Virus record (IMG/VR): IMGVR_UViG_3300020428_000027
Location: 1-40,157 of that record
DNA: 40,157 bases
DNA from: a virus
Reading direction: 5' to 3' (one strand)
The position numbers and the translations under genes were made by a program. The notes under the pieces are model-generated. The model did not search any database, had not been told where the DNA came from, and was given only the letters and a program-made list of their open reading frames with translations. This document shows positions 12,939 to 21,625 of this stretch, one piece after another (position 1 is the first letter of the stretch; every line of letters starts with the position of its first letter).

Positions 12939-14528
12939 ATGATTGAGCATAACAACTCAACTTTTATTAACCACGAACCCTGTTCAAAGTGTGGTTCGAC
13001 AGATGCAAACGGAGTATATGATGATGGTCATTCGTATTGTTTCTCCTGTAACACCTATAAACCCAATAGCACGAGAGCTAACCTCAAAGAAGTATCGACA
13101 AAGAATAAAACCTTCAAAAAAACGATATTCTCGAAAGGTAAAATCCAAGGTCTGCCTCACCGAAAGTTAAGTGAGGAGACTTGTCGTAAATTTGGATATT
13201 TAACGACTGCTGATGGAAATGAAATGGCATCTTACAGAGATAAAACTGGAGCTGTAGTTGCCTATAAAATTAGAACTCCAGATAAAAACTTTTCTATTAC
13301 TGGCAATGCAAATAAAATGCAATTGTTTGGGCAACACCTTTGGAACAAAGGCAAAAAGTTAGTTATTACCGAAGGTGAAATTGATGCAATGTCAGTCTCA
13401 CAAATTCAAGGGCATAGATGGGCAACTGTCTCACTCCCAAATGGCTGTACCTCAGCCAAAAGATCAATCCAAAATAACTGGGATTACGTCAACCAATTTG
13501 AAGAAGTCGTATTGATGTTTGATATGGATGACCAAGGGCAAAAAGCCTCTCAAGAGGTGGCTGAATTACTGCCTGTTGGAAAAACAAAAATAGCCAGACT
13601 GCCAATGAAGGATGCGAATGAGTGTCTTTTAAAGGGAAAGTCTGACGAAGTTATCACAGCTATATTTCAAGCGAAAGATTTTCGCCCAGACGGAATAGTC
13701 GTAGCAAGTGATATCAGATCAAGTATTAGTTTGGATGATGCTACGTCAGCCATTAGCTATCCATATGAAGGCTTAAATAAAATTACTAAAGGTCTTCGTA
13801 CTGGTGAGCTGGTAACTTTTACTGCTGGGTCTGGTATCGGCAAGTCAACTCTAGTTAGAGAAATAGCCTATTCATTACATATGAATGACTATCGATCTGG
13901 TATGATTATGCTAGAGGAAAGTAACAAGAGAACAATCTTAGGTCTTCTTGGAATACACTTATCAAAAAATATTTGTGTTGATCGTTCTTCAACAAATGAA
14001 GAAGAAATCCTAAAGGCTTTTGATGAGGTCTTTACAGATGACAAAGACATTTATCTTTATGATCACTTCGGAAGTACGGATGTCGATTTAATCTGCAATA
14101 AAATAACTTTTATGGCTAAGGCAATGGGAGTTAAATTTATTATCTTAGACCACATTAGTATTCTTGTTTCTGGTCTAGCTACAAATGATGAACGAAAGTT
14201 AATCGATATGACTATGACGAAGTTAAGGTCATTAGTTCAAGAGCTGGACATAGGTCTTATTATTGTAAGCCATTTAAAGCGACCTGAAGGCGATAAAGGT
14301 CACGAGGATGGTGTAAAAGTACGTCTAGGACAGTTACGAGGCTCTCACTCGATTGCACAACTTTCTGACATATGTGTCAGCCTTCAAGTTAATGCCGATA
14401 ACCCTGATAGTAATGAACGAAAGTTATTTGTTCTTAAGAATAGATTTACTGGAGAAACAGGATTTGCTGGGTCAGTTTTCTATGACCACGAACAGGGAAG
14501 GCTTCTCGAAGATGAAGTAAAATTTTAA
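12939..14528 (+). CDS. Primase-helicase, T7 gp4 type
   Basis: A protein of 529 residues. The zinc motif is Cys15, Cys18, Cys34 and Cys37. A TOPRIM primase follows, with TEGEIDAMS and MFDMDDQGQKA. The hexameric helicase has Walker A GSGIGKST (Lys302), an acidic Walker B (FIILDHIS), and the C-terminal RGSHSIAQLSD segment with an arginine-rich end. It unwinds the fork and makes primers for the phage DNA polymerase. It is slightly shorter than T7 gp4 (566). The ATG follows TTAGGAG. It precedes DNA polymerase by 9 bases. Confidence 0.95.
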   Translation: MIEHNNSTFINHEPCSKCGSTDANGVYDDGHSYCFSCNTYKPNSTRANLKEVSTKNKTFKKTIFSKGKIQGLPHRKLSEETCRKFGYLTTADGNEMASYRDKTGAVVAYKIRTPDKNFSITGNANKMQLFGQHLWNKGKKLVITEGEIDAMSVSQIQGHRWATVSLPNGCTSAKRSIQNNWDYVNQFEEVVLMFDMDDQGQKASQEVAELLPVGKTKIARLPMKDANECLLKGKSDEVITAIFQAKDFRPDGIVVASDIRSSISLDDATSAISYPYEGLNKITKGLRTGELVTFTAGSGIGKSTLVREIAYSLHMNDYRSGMIMLEESNKRTILGLLGIHLSKNICVDRSSTNEEEILKAFDEVFTDDKDIYLYDHFGSTDVDLICNKITFMAKAMGVKFIILDHISILVSGLATNDERKLIDMTMTKLRSLVQELDIGLIIVSHLKRPEGDKGHEDGVKVRLGQLRGSHSIAQLSDICVSLQVNADNPDSNERKLFVLKNRFTGETGFAGSVFYDHEQGRLLEDEVKF

Positions 14529-14537
14529 AGGAAAGCT

Positions 14538-16283
14538 ATGAGTTATATATTTGATATTGAAACCAATGGACTTTTACCTGAGTTAACAAAAATCCATTGT
14601 TTATGTATGAAGGATACTACGACTAATAAAGTTTACTCCTACACAACTAAGGAACAAATTCGACTTGGTTTATCAGTTTTAAATTCTGGAGAAGACATTA
14701 TTGGTCATAATATTATTTCTTTTGATATTCCAGCCATACAGAAAATTTATCCAGATTGGAAACCAGAAGGAAAAGTTGTTGATACTTTAGTTTTATCACG
14801 ATTAATTGAGGCTGATTTAGTTAACGATGACTTTGATAAAAATCGAAAAATTCCTAAAAAACTATATGGATCACATTCGTTAAAGGCTTGGGGTTTAAGA
14901 CTAGGAAATAATAAAGGCGATTACGATGGTGGATGGGAAGAGTTTTCTCAGGAGATGCTGGAGTATTGTGAGCAAGACTTAGAAGTCACTCATTCTTTAC
15001 TTAAGAAATTATCTCCAGAAAAGTACTCTCAGGATGCCATTGATTTGGAGCATAAAGTCTCAGAACTTTGTGACCGAATTGGTAAAGCTGGATGGGATTT
15101 TGATGTTGAAAAGGCAAGTTTATTCTATGGCAAATTAGCTAAAGAACGAAATGAGCTTGAACAGCAGTTACAAACTTTATTTGAGCCTTGGGAAATTCAA
15201 GAAACATTTATTCCAAAAGTTAATAATAAAACTAGAGGATATGTGAAGGATGTTCCATTTATTAAGAAAAAAACAGTTGAGTTTAATCCAAACTCCAGAA
15301 AGCATATTCAATTCTGCTTAGAAAAAAAATATAGTTGGAAACCGAAGAAGTTTACACCAAGTGGTGATGCTCAAATTGATGAGAGTGTATTAATTACATT
15401 ACCTTATCCAGAGGCAAAAAAACTTGCTCGAATGTTTCTCCTTCAAAAAAGAATTGGAATGTTAGCTGAGGGAAGATTTGCTTGGCTGAAGTTAGTAACA
15501 AATAAAAATAAACTTCATCATAGTTTAATCTCTAATGGAACTGTTACTGGAAGGTCAGCTCATCGATCTCCAAATTTAGGACAAGTTCCAGCTGTAAGAG
15601 CTGAGTATGGCAAAGAATGCCGAGAGCTTTTTACAGTTCCAAAAGGCTACCAATTAGTTGGAGCTGATCTTTCTGGCTTAGAGCTAAGATGTTTAGCTCA
15701 CTTTCTTGATGATGGTGGTGCATATAAAAATGAAATCTTAAATGGTGACATTCACACTAAAAATCAAAAAGATGCTGGTCTACCAACAAGAGATCAAGCC
15801 AAGACTTTTATCTATGCCCTTATTTATGGTGGGGGTGTTTTAAAGTTAGGTTCAATTGTAAATGGTGGAGCTAAAGAAGGTAAACTTTTACAAAAGAAAT
15901 TTTATCAAGCCAATCCAAGTTTAAAGACTTTAAAAGATAAAGTCGAAGATGCCTCTCAAAGAGGCTACATCTTTGGATTAGATAAAAGAAAATTAAAAAT
16001 ACGAAGTATCCACAAAGGTCTCAATACCTTACTGCAATCAGCTGGAGCTTTAATTTGTAAACAATGGATTTTAAACATTGACCAAGCCATTCGAGAAGAA
16101 AAACTCGATGCGTATATCATTGCTTGGGTTCACGATGAAGTCCAAATAGCAGTCAAAGGAGATGCAGACTATGTCGGTGATATCACTCGAAAAATGGCGA
16201 GAAAAACAGGGGAAGAATATAAAATCGAAATCCCAATCGAAGCTGAATACAAAGTTGGATCAAACTGGGCAAACACTCATTGA
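14538..16283 (+). CDS. Family A DNA polymerase with proofreading, T7 gp5 type
   Basis: A protein of 581 residues. The N-terminal 3'-5' exonuclease starts YIFDIETNG (Asp6, Glu8), with DTLVLSRL and EYCEQDLEVT as later exonuclease motifs. The polymerase part has motif A with Asp377 (GADLSGLELR), motif B (RDQAKTFIYALIYGGG) and motif C (Asp533 in WVHDEVQIAV). It is about 120 residues shorter than T7 gp5, so the thioredoxin-binding loop may be reduced; a host processivity factor cannot be judged. It sits in the T7-like replication operon. Confidence 0.96.
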   Translation: MSYIFDIETNGLLPELTKIHCLCMKDTTTNKVYSYTTKEQIRLGLSVLNSGEDIIGHNIISFDIPAIQKIYPDWKPEGKVVDTLVLSRLIEADLVNDDFDKNRKIPKKLYGSHSLKAWGLRLGNNKGDYDGGWEEFSQEMLEYCEQDLEVTHSLLKKLSPEKYSQDAIDLEHKVSELCDRIGKAGWDFDVEKASLFYGKLAKERNELEQQLQTLFEPWEIQETFIPKVNNKTRGYVKDVPFIKKKTVEFNPNSRKHIQFCLEKKYSWKPKKFTPSGDAQIDESVLITLPYPEAKKLARMFLLQKRIGMLAEGRFAWLKLVTNKNKLHHSLISNGTVTGRSAHRSPNLGQVPAVRAEYGKECRELFTVPKGYQLVGADLSGLELRCLAHFLDDGGAYKNEILNGDIHTKNQKDAGLPTRDQAKTFIYALIYGGGVLKLGSIVNGGAKEGKLLQKKFYQANPSLKTLKDKVEDASQRGYIFGLDKRKLKIRSIHKGLNTLLQSAGALICKQWILNIDQAIREEKLDAYIIAWVHDEVQIAVKGDADYVGDITRKMARKTGEEYKIEIPIEAEYKVGSNWANTH

Positions 16284-16533
16284 TCCAGAGTTAACTGAAG
16301 AACTTTTAGAAACATTACAAAACTTATATCGAGTTTTAAATTACTGCCATCGCAGACCCTTTTTAACTAAATCACGATTTGCCAGACGTTTCGCAGACAC
16401 GATTGGTCTTTGTGCATCTGAGGGTTTTATTACGACTAAAATTAATAATGAAACTTGGTCTAATAAGTGGTGCATCACGGATATAGGACTTGATGCAATG
16501 TATCAAATGGAGATTTATGACGATGGTAAGTAA
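16162..16533 (+). CDS. Hypothetical protein overlapping the polymerase end
   Basis: The open frame covers 123 residues, but its first 40 overlap the end of DNA polymerase in another frame. The true start may lie later, at a TTG (16255) or an ATT (16276), because the region from LIDPELTEELLETLQNLYRV onward looks like a real helical domain. The C-terminal half has paired aromatic residues and cysteines (CHRRPFLTKSRFARRFADTI, then TWSNKWCITDIG), compatible with a small winged-helix DNA-binding fold. No family recognised. It overlaps the exonuclease start. Confidence 0.55.
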   Translation: MQTMSVISLEKWREKQGKNIKSKSQSKLNTKLDQTGQTLIDPELTEELLETLQNLYRVLNYCHRRPFLTKSRFARRFADTIGLCASEGFITTKINNETWSNKWCITDIGLDAMYQMEIYDDGK

Positions 16534-17263
16534 AAAGCTACTAATCGATGCTGACTTATATCTTTATAGGTCTTGTACAGCCTCAGAACAGGAGACTGAT
16601 TGGGGTGACGATGTTTGGTCTTTATGGACTGATCTTAAAGATGCAAAACAGATTTTTAAAAAAACTTTAGAAGACATTTCTAAAAAACTAAAGTCTGATG
16701 ATTTGCTTCTTTGTATTTCTGATAAATTAAATTTTAGAAAAGATATTGATCCGTCTTATAAATCCAATCGTAAAAAAAGTCGTAAGCCAGTAGGGTATTT
16801 AGCTCTGCTGGATTGGGCAAAAGAAGAATACCCACACTTTTCCAAGCCAAAACTAGAGGCTGATGACTGTATGGGAATTATGGCAACGATGCCAATAAAC
16901 CAAACGAAATGTATTATTGTTTCTGACGATAAGGATATGAAAACTATTCCATCGGAATTGTATAGACCTCTTAGTGATGAGAGGCTGACTATTTCAGAAC
17001 AAGAGGCAAATCGATTTTTTCTTAAACAGGTGTTAACTGGCGATCCAGCTGATGGATATCGAGGTTTGCAAGGTGTTGGAGAAAAAACTGCCGAGAAAAT
17101 TCTTGGAATTCGACCAGATTGGTCACTAGTTGAGAGAGCATATTTAAAGGCAAACCTAAGTAAAGAGGATGCAATCAAACAGGCTCAGATGGCTAGGATT
17201 TTACATTGGTCAGATTGGAATGAAAAAACTGACCAGCCAATATTATGGAGACCTAAAATATGA
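16523..17263 (+). CDS. 5'-3' exonuclease, T7 gp6 / FEN-like
   Basis: About 246 residues from the ATG at 16523 (an ATG at 16517 is also possible; GGAG is at 16509). It starts KKLLIDADLYLYRSC with the first metal-binding Asp. KPKLEADDCMGIMA and CIIVSDDKDMKTIP follow, then the helix-hairpin-helix LTGDPADGYRGLQGVGEKTAEKIL. These are the conserved blocks of the flap-type nucleases. T7 gp6 removes primers and digests host DNA. It overlaps the preceding frame by 11 bases and the next gene by 4. Confidence 0.93.
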   Translation: MVSKKLLIDADLYLYRSCTASEQETDWGDDVWSLWTDLKDAKQIFKKTLEDISKKLKSDDLLLCISDKLNFRKDIDPSYKSNRKKSRKPVGYLALLDWAKEEYPHFSKPKLEADDCMGIMATMPINQTKCIIVSDDKDMKTIPSELYRPLSDERLTISEQEANRFFLKQVLTGDPADGYRGLQGVGEKTAEKILGIRPDWSLVERAYLKANLSKEDAIKQAQMARILHWSDWNEKTDQPILWRPKI

Positions 17264-17511
17264 ACGCAGAAAAACTAATAACTAAGCCTAAGCATTACGA
17301 ACAATACATCATCGAGCCTATTTCATTCATTATGAAAAATGGCTTAGAATTTTGGCGAGGAAATGTCATCAAGTATTGCGTTAGAGCTGGTTCTAAAATG
17401 TATGATGGTATGGATAAAGTTCAGTCCGAAATTACCGATTTACAAAAATGTATTCGCTACTGCGAAATGAGAATAAATCAATTAGAAGGGAAAGAACCAA
17501 ATGACATTTAA
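17260..17511 (+). CDS. DUF3310 protein, related to T7 gp1.7
   Basis: A protein of 83 residues with the DUF3310 pattern: KPKHYEQYIIEPISFIMKNG, then FWRGNVIKYCVRAGSK, then a helix with LQKCIRYCEMRI. This domain forms part of T7 gp1.7, a nucleotide kinase, and of many phage proteins. A role in nucleotide metabolism is therefore likely but not certain, because this copy has only the core domain. It lies between the exonuclease and the ribonucleotide reductase with 4-base and 11-base overlaps, which fits a dNTP-supply role. Confidence 0.85.
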   Translation: MNAEKLITKPKHYEQYIIEPISFIMKNGLEFWRGNVIKYCVRAGSKMYDGMDKVQSEITDLQKCIRYCEMRINQLEGKEPNDI

Positions 17512-19171
17512 ATCAAATTTAAACCCAGTATTTCGGAACAAGTTTGCTGAAGATATTTTTAATTTAAAGTATCGCCACAAGGAAGGATGTAATACTTGGG
17601 ATGAGCTTTGCACAACTTTAGTTCACGAAGTCTGTAACGGATTAATGGAAAAAGATGAAATCTCCGACCTCATAAGTTATATGCAAGAAATGAAATTTAT
17701 AGCTGGGGGAAGGTATCTTTATTATGCTGGTAGAGAATTAAAATATTATAATAACTGCTACCTACTCAGAGCTGAGGAAGATACAAGAGAAGATTGGGCT
17801 AATATTGCTTGGAAAGCAACAAGCTGTCTTATGTCTGGTGGGGGTATTGGAATAGATTATTCTGTTTATCGACCCTCTGGGAGCTATCTAAAGCGAACTG
17901 GGGGCATAGCCTCTGGAGCTTTACCAGCTATGGAGATGATCAATAATATTGGAAGGCAAGTAATGCAAGGTGGAAGTCGAAGAAGTGCAATCTATGCATC
18001 CTTAGACCACGACCACGGAGACATCGAAGAATTCCAGATTATGAAGAATTGGTATGATATGGAAATTGGAGATACAAACTACGGAAAGTTAAAAGAAGAA
18101 AACTTTAATTTTCCAGCTCCAATGGATTACACCAACATTTCTGTTAACTACAAAACGAAGTGGTTTAATAATTATTTTCAAACTGGAAAACTGGATGACA
18201 CATTCTTAACAAATGTCAGACAGGCGATGAGTACTAGTGAGGCTGGGTTTTCTTTTAACTATTTAAAAGACACGGAAACTCTTCGTAATGCCTGTACAGA
18301 AGTAACTAGTTCTGATGACAGCGACCTCTGTAATCTTGGTTCACTTAACTTAAGTAAAATTGAAAATATAAAAGAGTTAGAGGCTGTAACAGAATTGGCT
18401 ACAAAGTTTTTAATTTGTGGAACTATTCGAGGGCAAGTGCCTTATAAAAAAATCGAGCAAGTCCGAGAAAAGAATAGAAGAATAGGACTTGGATTAATGG
18501 GAGTTCACGAGTGGCAACTTCAGAGAGGATTTAAATATGAAATTAATGAAGAACTCAGGAATTGGTTACAAATATACCAAAACGTATCAGATGAAACTTC
18601 TGAAAGTTTCGCTTACTCTAAGTCTATTTCTAAACCTGTTGCTAATCGTGCTATAGCTCCAACTGGAACTATTGGTATTCTGGCTGGAACAACTACTGGA
18701 ATAGAACCCTTGTTTGCTGTTGCATATAAGAGGAGATATTTAAAGGATGGTCACGATTGGACTTTCCAATATGTAGTCGATAGTTCAGCTGACAGAATTA
18801 TGAAGGAGTATGGGGTGAGTGATAATGACATAGAAAGTGCCTTAGACTTATCGGATGATCCAGAAAGACGAATTCAGTTTCAAGCTGATGTTCAAGATTA
18901 TGTTGATATGGGAATTTCTTCCACAATCAATTTACCTTCTTGGGGGTCAGATATGAATAACGAAAACAAAGTTGAGAGTATGGCAAAAATGATTGCCAAG
19001 TATGCTCATCGTCTTCGAGGATTAACATTCTATGCTGATGGATCAAGAGGTGGTCAACCTCTAACTCCAGTTTCGTATTCTGATGTTATCGATAAAGTGG
19101 GAATTGAGTATAAAGAAGAGGCTCACGATATTTGTGATATCTCTGGTAAGGGTGGAACGTGTGGAGTGTAA
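17501..19171 (+). CDS. nrdJ: Ribonucleotide reductase, probable class II (B12-dependent)
   Basis: A protein of 556 residues. Key residues are redox Cys86 (NNCYLL) and Cys277 (SDLCNLG), and the active-site triad Asn263, Cys265 and Glu267 (NACTEV). SGGGIGIDYS, SGALPAMEMINN and PTGTIGILAGTTTGIEP match class II enzymes. No small radical-generating subunit gene is present, which fits cobalamin use. The tail holds Cys545 and Cys554 for re-reduction. No ATP-cone is seen at the N-terminus, so activity control by dATP is probably absent. It makes deoxynucleotides for phage DNA. It ends the plus-strand replication block and overlaps a small membrane frame. Confidence 0.9.
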   Translation: MTFKSNLNPVFRNKFAEDIFNLKYRHKEGCNTWDELCTTLVHEVCNGLMEKDEISDLISYMQEMKFIAGGRYLYYAGRELKYYNNCYLLRAEEDTREDWANIAWKATSCLMSGGGIGIDYSVYRPSGSYLKRTGGIASGALPAMEMINNIGRQVMQGGSRRSAIYASLDHDHGDIEEFQIMKNWYDMEIGDTNYGKLKEENFNFPAPMDYTNISVNYKTKWFNNYFQTGKLDDTFLTNVRQAMSTSEAGFSFNYLKDTETLRNACTEVTSSDDSDLCNLGSLNLSKIENIKELEAVTELATKFLICGTIRGQVPYKKIEQVREKNRRIGLGLMGVHEWQLQRGFKYEINEELRNWLQIYQNVSDETSESFAYSKSISKPVANRAIAPTGTIGILAGTTTGIEPLFAVAYKRRYLKDGHDWTFQYVVDSSADRIMKEYGVSDNDIESALDLSDDPERRIQFQADVQDYVDMGISSTINLPSWGSDMNNENKVESMAKMIAKYAHRLRGLTFYADGSRGGQPLTPVSYSDVIDKVGIEYKEEAHDICDISGKGGTCGV

Positions 19172-19302
19172 TTAAAAAGTATATTATAGTTCTTACTTTA
19201 ATAGCTTTTATGCTGATGATTTTTGGTTCAGCCTTAGTAAATGACCTTTGTTCTGGCTGTGTAGCCGAAAGAGGAAATTTACTCTATACACTCCAAAAAT
19301 AA
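19159..19302 (+). CDS. 47-residue membrane or secreted peptide with CSGC motif
   Basis: The frame starts at a GTG (19159) overlapping the end of the reductase, with AAGGGTGG upstream. After WSVIKKY comes a hydrophobic stretch (IIVLTLIAFMLMIFGSALV), then NDLCSGCVAERGN. It looks like a signal anchor followed by a short cysteine-pair tail, or a small lipoprotein-like signal. It is the last plus-strand frame before the convergence point. A role in lysis or redox partnering is possible but unproven. Confidence 0.5.
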   Translation: MWSVIKKYIIVLTLIAFMLMIFGSALVNDLCSGCVAERGNLLYTLQK

Positions 19303-19405
19303 TCGTGTTTTAAGCCGTTTTAAAGGGGTGGTAAGTATGTCTCAGGTCTAATCATACTTGGGATATACTACCTTGAATCAAACGGACTCAGGACTCGATA
19401 CACGA
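19303..19405. ncRNA. Nested hairpin RNA between the converging arcs
   Basis: Four helices nest inside one another: TCGTGT/ACACGA (19303-19308 with 19400-19405), CCGTTT/AAACGG (19315-19320 with 19380-19385), GGTGGTA/TACTACC (19327-19333 with 19366-19372, one G-U) and AGTATG/CATACT (19334-19339 with 19353-19358). On the minus strand the outer stem is followed by TTATTTTTGG, so it should also terminate late transcription. Confidence 0.65.
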
Positions 19406-19427
19406 AGTTCTGCTGCGATCAAGATTT

Positions 19428-19892
19428 TTAGTTATATTTTTGCATTAAAAGGATGCCAAATGTGACTACCATCATAACAATTATTACTAAAATTACTATC
19501 ATTGAGAAGGTTTGAATATTTTGAGAGATTTTTCTTCTACGATCCTCAATCTTTTTCTTTCTCGCTAATTTTTCCTTCCTCAAGTTTGTTCTAATCTGAA
19601 CAATTTCATTCCAAGCATTCATATTGCCAGTTTGAGCAATAATCATATTTTTTAAATCTGTTTCTTGTTCTTTAATGGCTTTTACTGTTTGCCAAGTTGA
19701 AAGGGCTTCTTCTAATTCACCAGAGGAAGCTCCTTTTTTTGATCTTTCTTTTCGATGTTGGCTTTCAGCCTGTTCGACTAATCCAACCCATTTTCCAATC
19801 TTATTGGCAATACTGCCGATTTCAGCACCATTTCCGATAGCAGTTTTTACAACTGCATACGCAGAATTAATGGCAACTAATTCGGCTATCAT
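19428..19892 (-). CDS. Coiled-coil protein with C-terminal membrane segment
   Basis: A protein of 154 residues. Residues 1-35 are Ala/Gly-rich and helical, and 40-125 are charged coiled coil (KERSKKGASSGELEEALSTW to RKKKIEDRRRKISQN). Residues about 130-150 are one membrane segment (SMIVILVIIVMMVVTFGILL). It follows the holin-like gene by 2 bases and is the last gene of the late arc. It is probably part of the lysis cassette, perhaps a spanin-like or membrane scaffold component. I do not recognise a named family. Confidence 0.7.
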   Translation of the reverse strand: MIAELVAINSAYAVVKTAIGNGAEIGSIANKIGKWVGLVEQAESQHRKERSKKGASSGELEEALSTWQTVKAIKEQETDLKNMIIAQTGNMNAWNEIVQIRTNLRKEKLARKKKIEDRRRKISQNIQTFSMIVILVIIVMMVVTFGILLMQKYN

Positions 19893-19894
19893 AT

Positions 19895-20284
19895 TTATTT
19901 TTTACTAAAGAAACCAGATACTGCCCAACGTATTCCCATAGAAGCACCTATTGCTCCTAAAAATGCGTAGGTATACCAATCAGGGGCGTGTTCATTTAAA
20001 TGTACCCATCCTTTTGCTACATACTCTTGTGTCCAAGGCAAAAACGATCCAATAAATGGTGCAAGTATAATAATTAAAGCCAGTTCATCTTTATAGCTAT
20101 ACTGAGTTTGACGAAGAGCCTCTAAGTCATAGTTACTTTCGGCATCTATTGATTTTTCAATTCGAGTAATTTGAGCTTTAACTTTAGCTTGTTCAATTTG
20201 AGATTTTTGTTTGGCTTTTTCTTTTCTTGCATCAATAAAGCTAGTCGCAATATTTGATACACCAGTTACTATAGCTCCTATCAT
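19895..20284 (-). CDS. Probable holin, 3TM gene-transfer-agent type
   Basis: A protein of 129 residues. The N-terminal region is amphipathic (MIGAIVTGVSNIATSFIDAR), a basic coiled segment runs through residues 20-60, and then hydrophobic stretches follow (ELALIIILAPFIGSFLPW, YAFLGAIGASMGIRWAVSGF). This layout matches the 3TM holins of gene-transfer agents and many marine phages. Its position directly after the lysozyme gene, with a 4-base overlap, supports a holin role: releasing the lysozyme to the periplasm. The topology is inferred. Confidence 0.75.
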   Translation of the reverse strand: MIGAIVTGVSNIATSFIDARKEKAKQKSQIEQAKVKAQITRIEKSIDAESNYDLEALRQTQYSYKDELALIIILAPFIGSFLPWTQEYVAKGWVHLNEHAPDWYTYAFLGAIGASMGIRWAVSGFFSKK

Positions 20285-20694
20285 TCGGCACTCCTAATTA
20301 AGTCAGCTACTCTTTTCGAGCGATTTGGAAGTTGCGTTGCGTAGCGACTATCTAAAAGCTCATCTGAGGCTTTTCCAAATTCTTTATTTTTTAAATGTTG
20401 AAGGGTTTTCTTAAATTGTAATAATCGTGAAATACCCATATTAAAACAAAGGTTACATAATGCTAATTGAACTGCCTCTGGCATTTCATCATAGAAAGGT
20501 AAATTCTGAGATAATTCGTGTTGAACAATTTCAATATCTTCATCAAGCATTTGCATTGCTGTTTCTTCAGATATTCCTCGGTGGCGAAGATTTCTACCAA
20601 CTCCAATTGTTTCGATTTTTAAGTGATCTAAGTACAATTTTAATTTTAGACCTTCATCTATAATTAACGTTTCTTTTAGTTTTGCTATATCCAT
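20281..20694 (-). CDS. T4-type lysozyme (endolysin)
   Basis: A protein of 137 residues with the GH24 catalytic triad Glu14, Asp23 and Thr29 (LIIDEGLKLKLYLDHLKIET). The 9 and 6 residue spacing is the same as T4 lysozyme Glu11, Asp20 and Thr26. The C-terminal part has the helical LCNLCFNMGISRLLQFKKTL core. It cuts the glycan chains of peptidoglycan for lysis. It has no signal peptide, so it needs the downstream holin. It lies between the tail fibre and holin genes. Confidence 0.95.
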   Translation of the reverse strand: MDIAKLKETLIIDEGLKLKLYLDHLKIETIGVGRNLRHRGISEETAMQMLDEDIEIVQHELSQNLPFYDEMPEAVQLALCNLCFNMGISRLLQFKKTLQHLKNKEFGKASDELLDSRYATQLPNRSKRVADLIRSAE

Positions 20695-20706
20695 ATTTTC
20701 TCCTGT

Positions 20707-21624
20707 TTATCCTAAAGCTATTGCCATAGGTATTGGGTCAGATGCACCAGTTGCAGTCGTTACAAAGGCTGTGGTGGCTAATTTAGTTGAGTTATCTCCA
20801 GCACTTTGAGTAGGGGCTACAGGGTCTCCAGTTAAGGTTGGAGATGCCAAAGGAGCTTTTGTTGCTAAAGAGTTATTTATTGTTGTTGAAAAATTTGCAT
20901 CATCACCAATAGCCGATGCTAATTCATTTAAAGTATTAAGAGCTGAAGGGGAACTATCGACTAAGTTGGTAATTGCAGTTTGCACAAAAGCAGTAGTAGC
21001 GATTTGAGTTGTATTAGTTGAAGACGAGGCAGTCGGTGCAATAGGAGTTCCAGTTAACGTTGGACTTGAGGCTGAGACTTTGCCATCAAGAGTAGACTGT
21101 AAGTCATCGACATTTGCTATTGTATGATTATGGCTGTCATCTTGAATAGTAACAGCAATAGACGTAGTTCCACTTCCAGTAGCATCACCAGTTAATGTTA
21201 TTGATTGGTTTGCAGTTAATAAACCAGCCTCAGCTGGTGTTTGATTTATAAATTTACCAGTAACATTATCATAAGAAATAACTTCATCATTTGCTACGGA
21301 AGTAATTGTAACATCCGATAAGCTATCTAAAGTTCCAATAGAATTTGCTGTAGTTTGAGCTTGAGTTGCATAGTGAAGAGCTGAGTATAATCCAGAAGTT
21401 GATCCATTTGTTGATGTTAAGGTAAATGAATTTCCACTTGGAGTAATTGCATACTTTGATGCATCGTCTCTATGGTCAGATGCAAGAGCAACCTGAGCTG
21501 TAGCTAATGCGACTTGGCTTGTTGCTAATGTAACTTGGTTTTCAGCATTAGTAATATGACCTTGAATTGTATCTTCGGTTGTAGAGCTTGTTCCACTACT
21601 TTTAAAAAATGAAGAGTTTGCCAT
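20707..21624 (-). CDS. Tail fibre protein
   Basis: A protein of 305 residues. After a Ser/Thr-rich N-terminus there is a heptad-like repeat (VTLATSQVALATAQVALASD, residues 30-50). A beta-rich shaft follows, then two copies of a SPTLTG-P-APT-ATTAFV repeat (around 190-220 and 260-290). That repeat is typical of tail fibre shafts in many podoviruses. There is no recognisable receptor-binding tip or chaperone domain. It follows the connector gene by one base, so it may attach to the tail near the portal. Confidence 0.82.
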   Translation of the reverse strand: MANSSFFKSSGTSSTTEDTIQGHITNAENQVTLATSQVALATAQVALASDHRDDASKYAITPSGNSFTLTSTNGSTSGLYSALHYATQAQTTANSIGTLDSLSDVTITSVANDEVISYDNVTGKFINQTPAEAGLLTANQSITLTGDATGSGTTSIAVTIQDDSHNHTIANVDDLQSTLDGKVSASSPTLTGTPIAPTASSSTNTTQIATTAFVQTAITNLVDSSPSALNTLNELASAIGDDANFSTTINNSLATKAPLASPTLTGDPVAPTQSAGDNSTKLATTAFVTTATGASDPIPMAIALG

Positions 21625-21625
21625 A

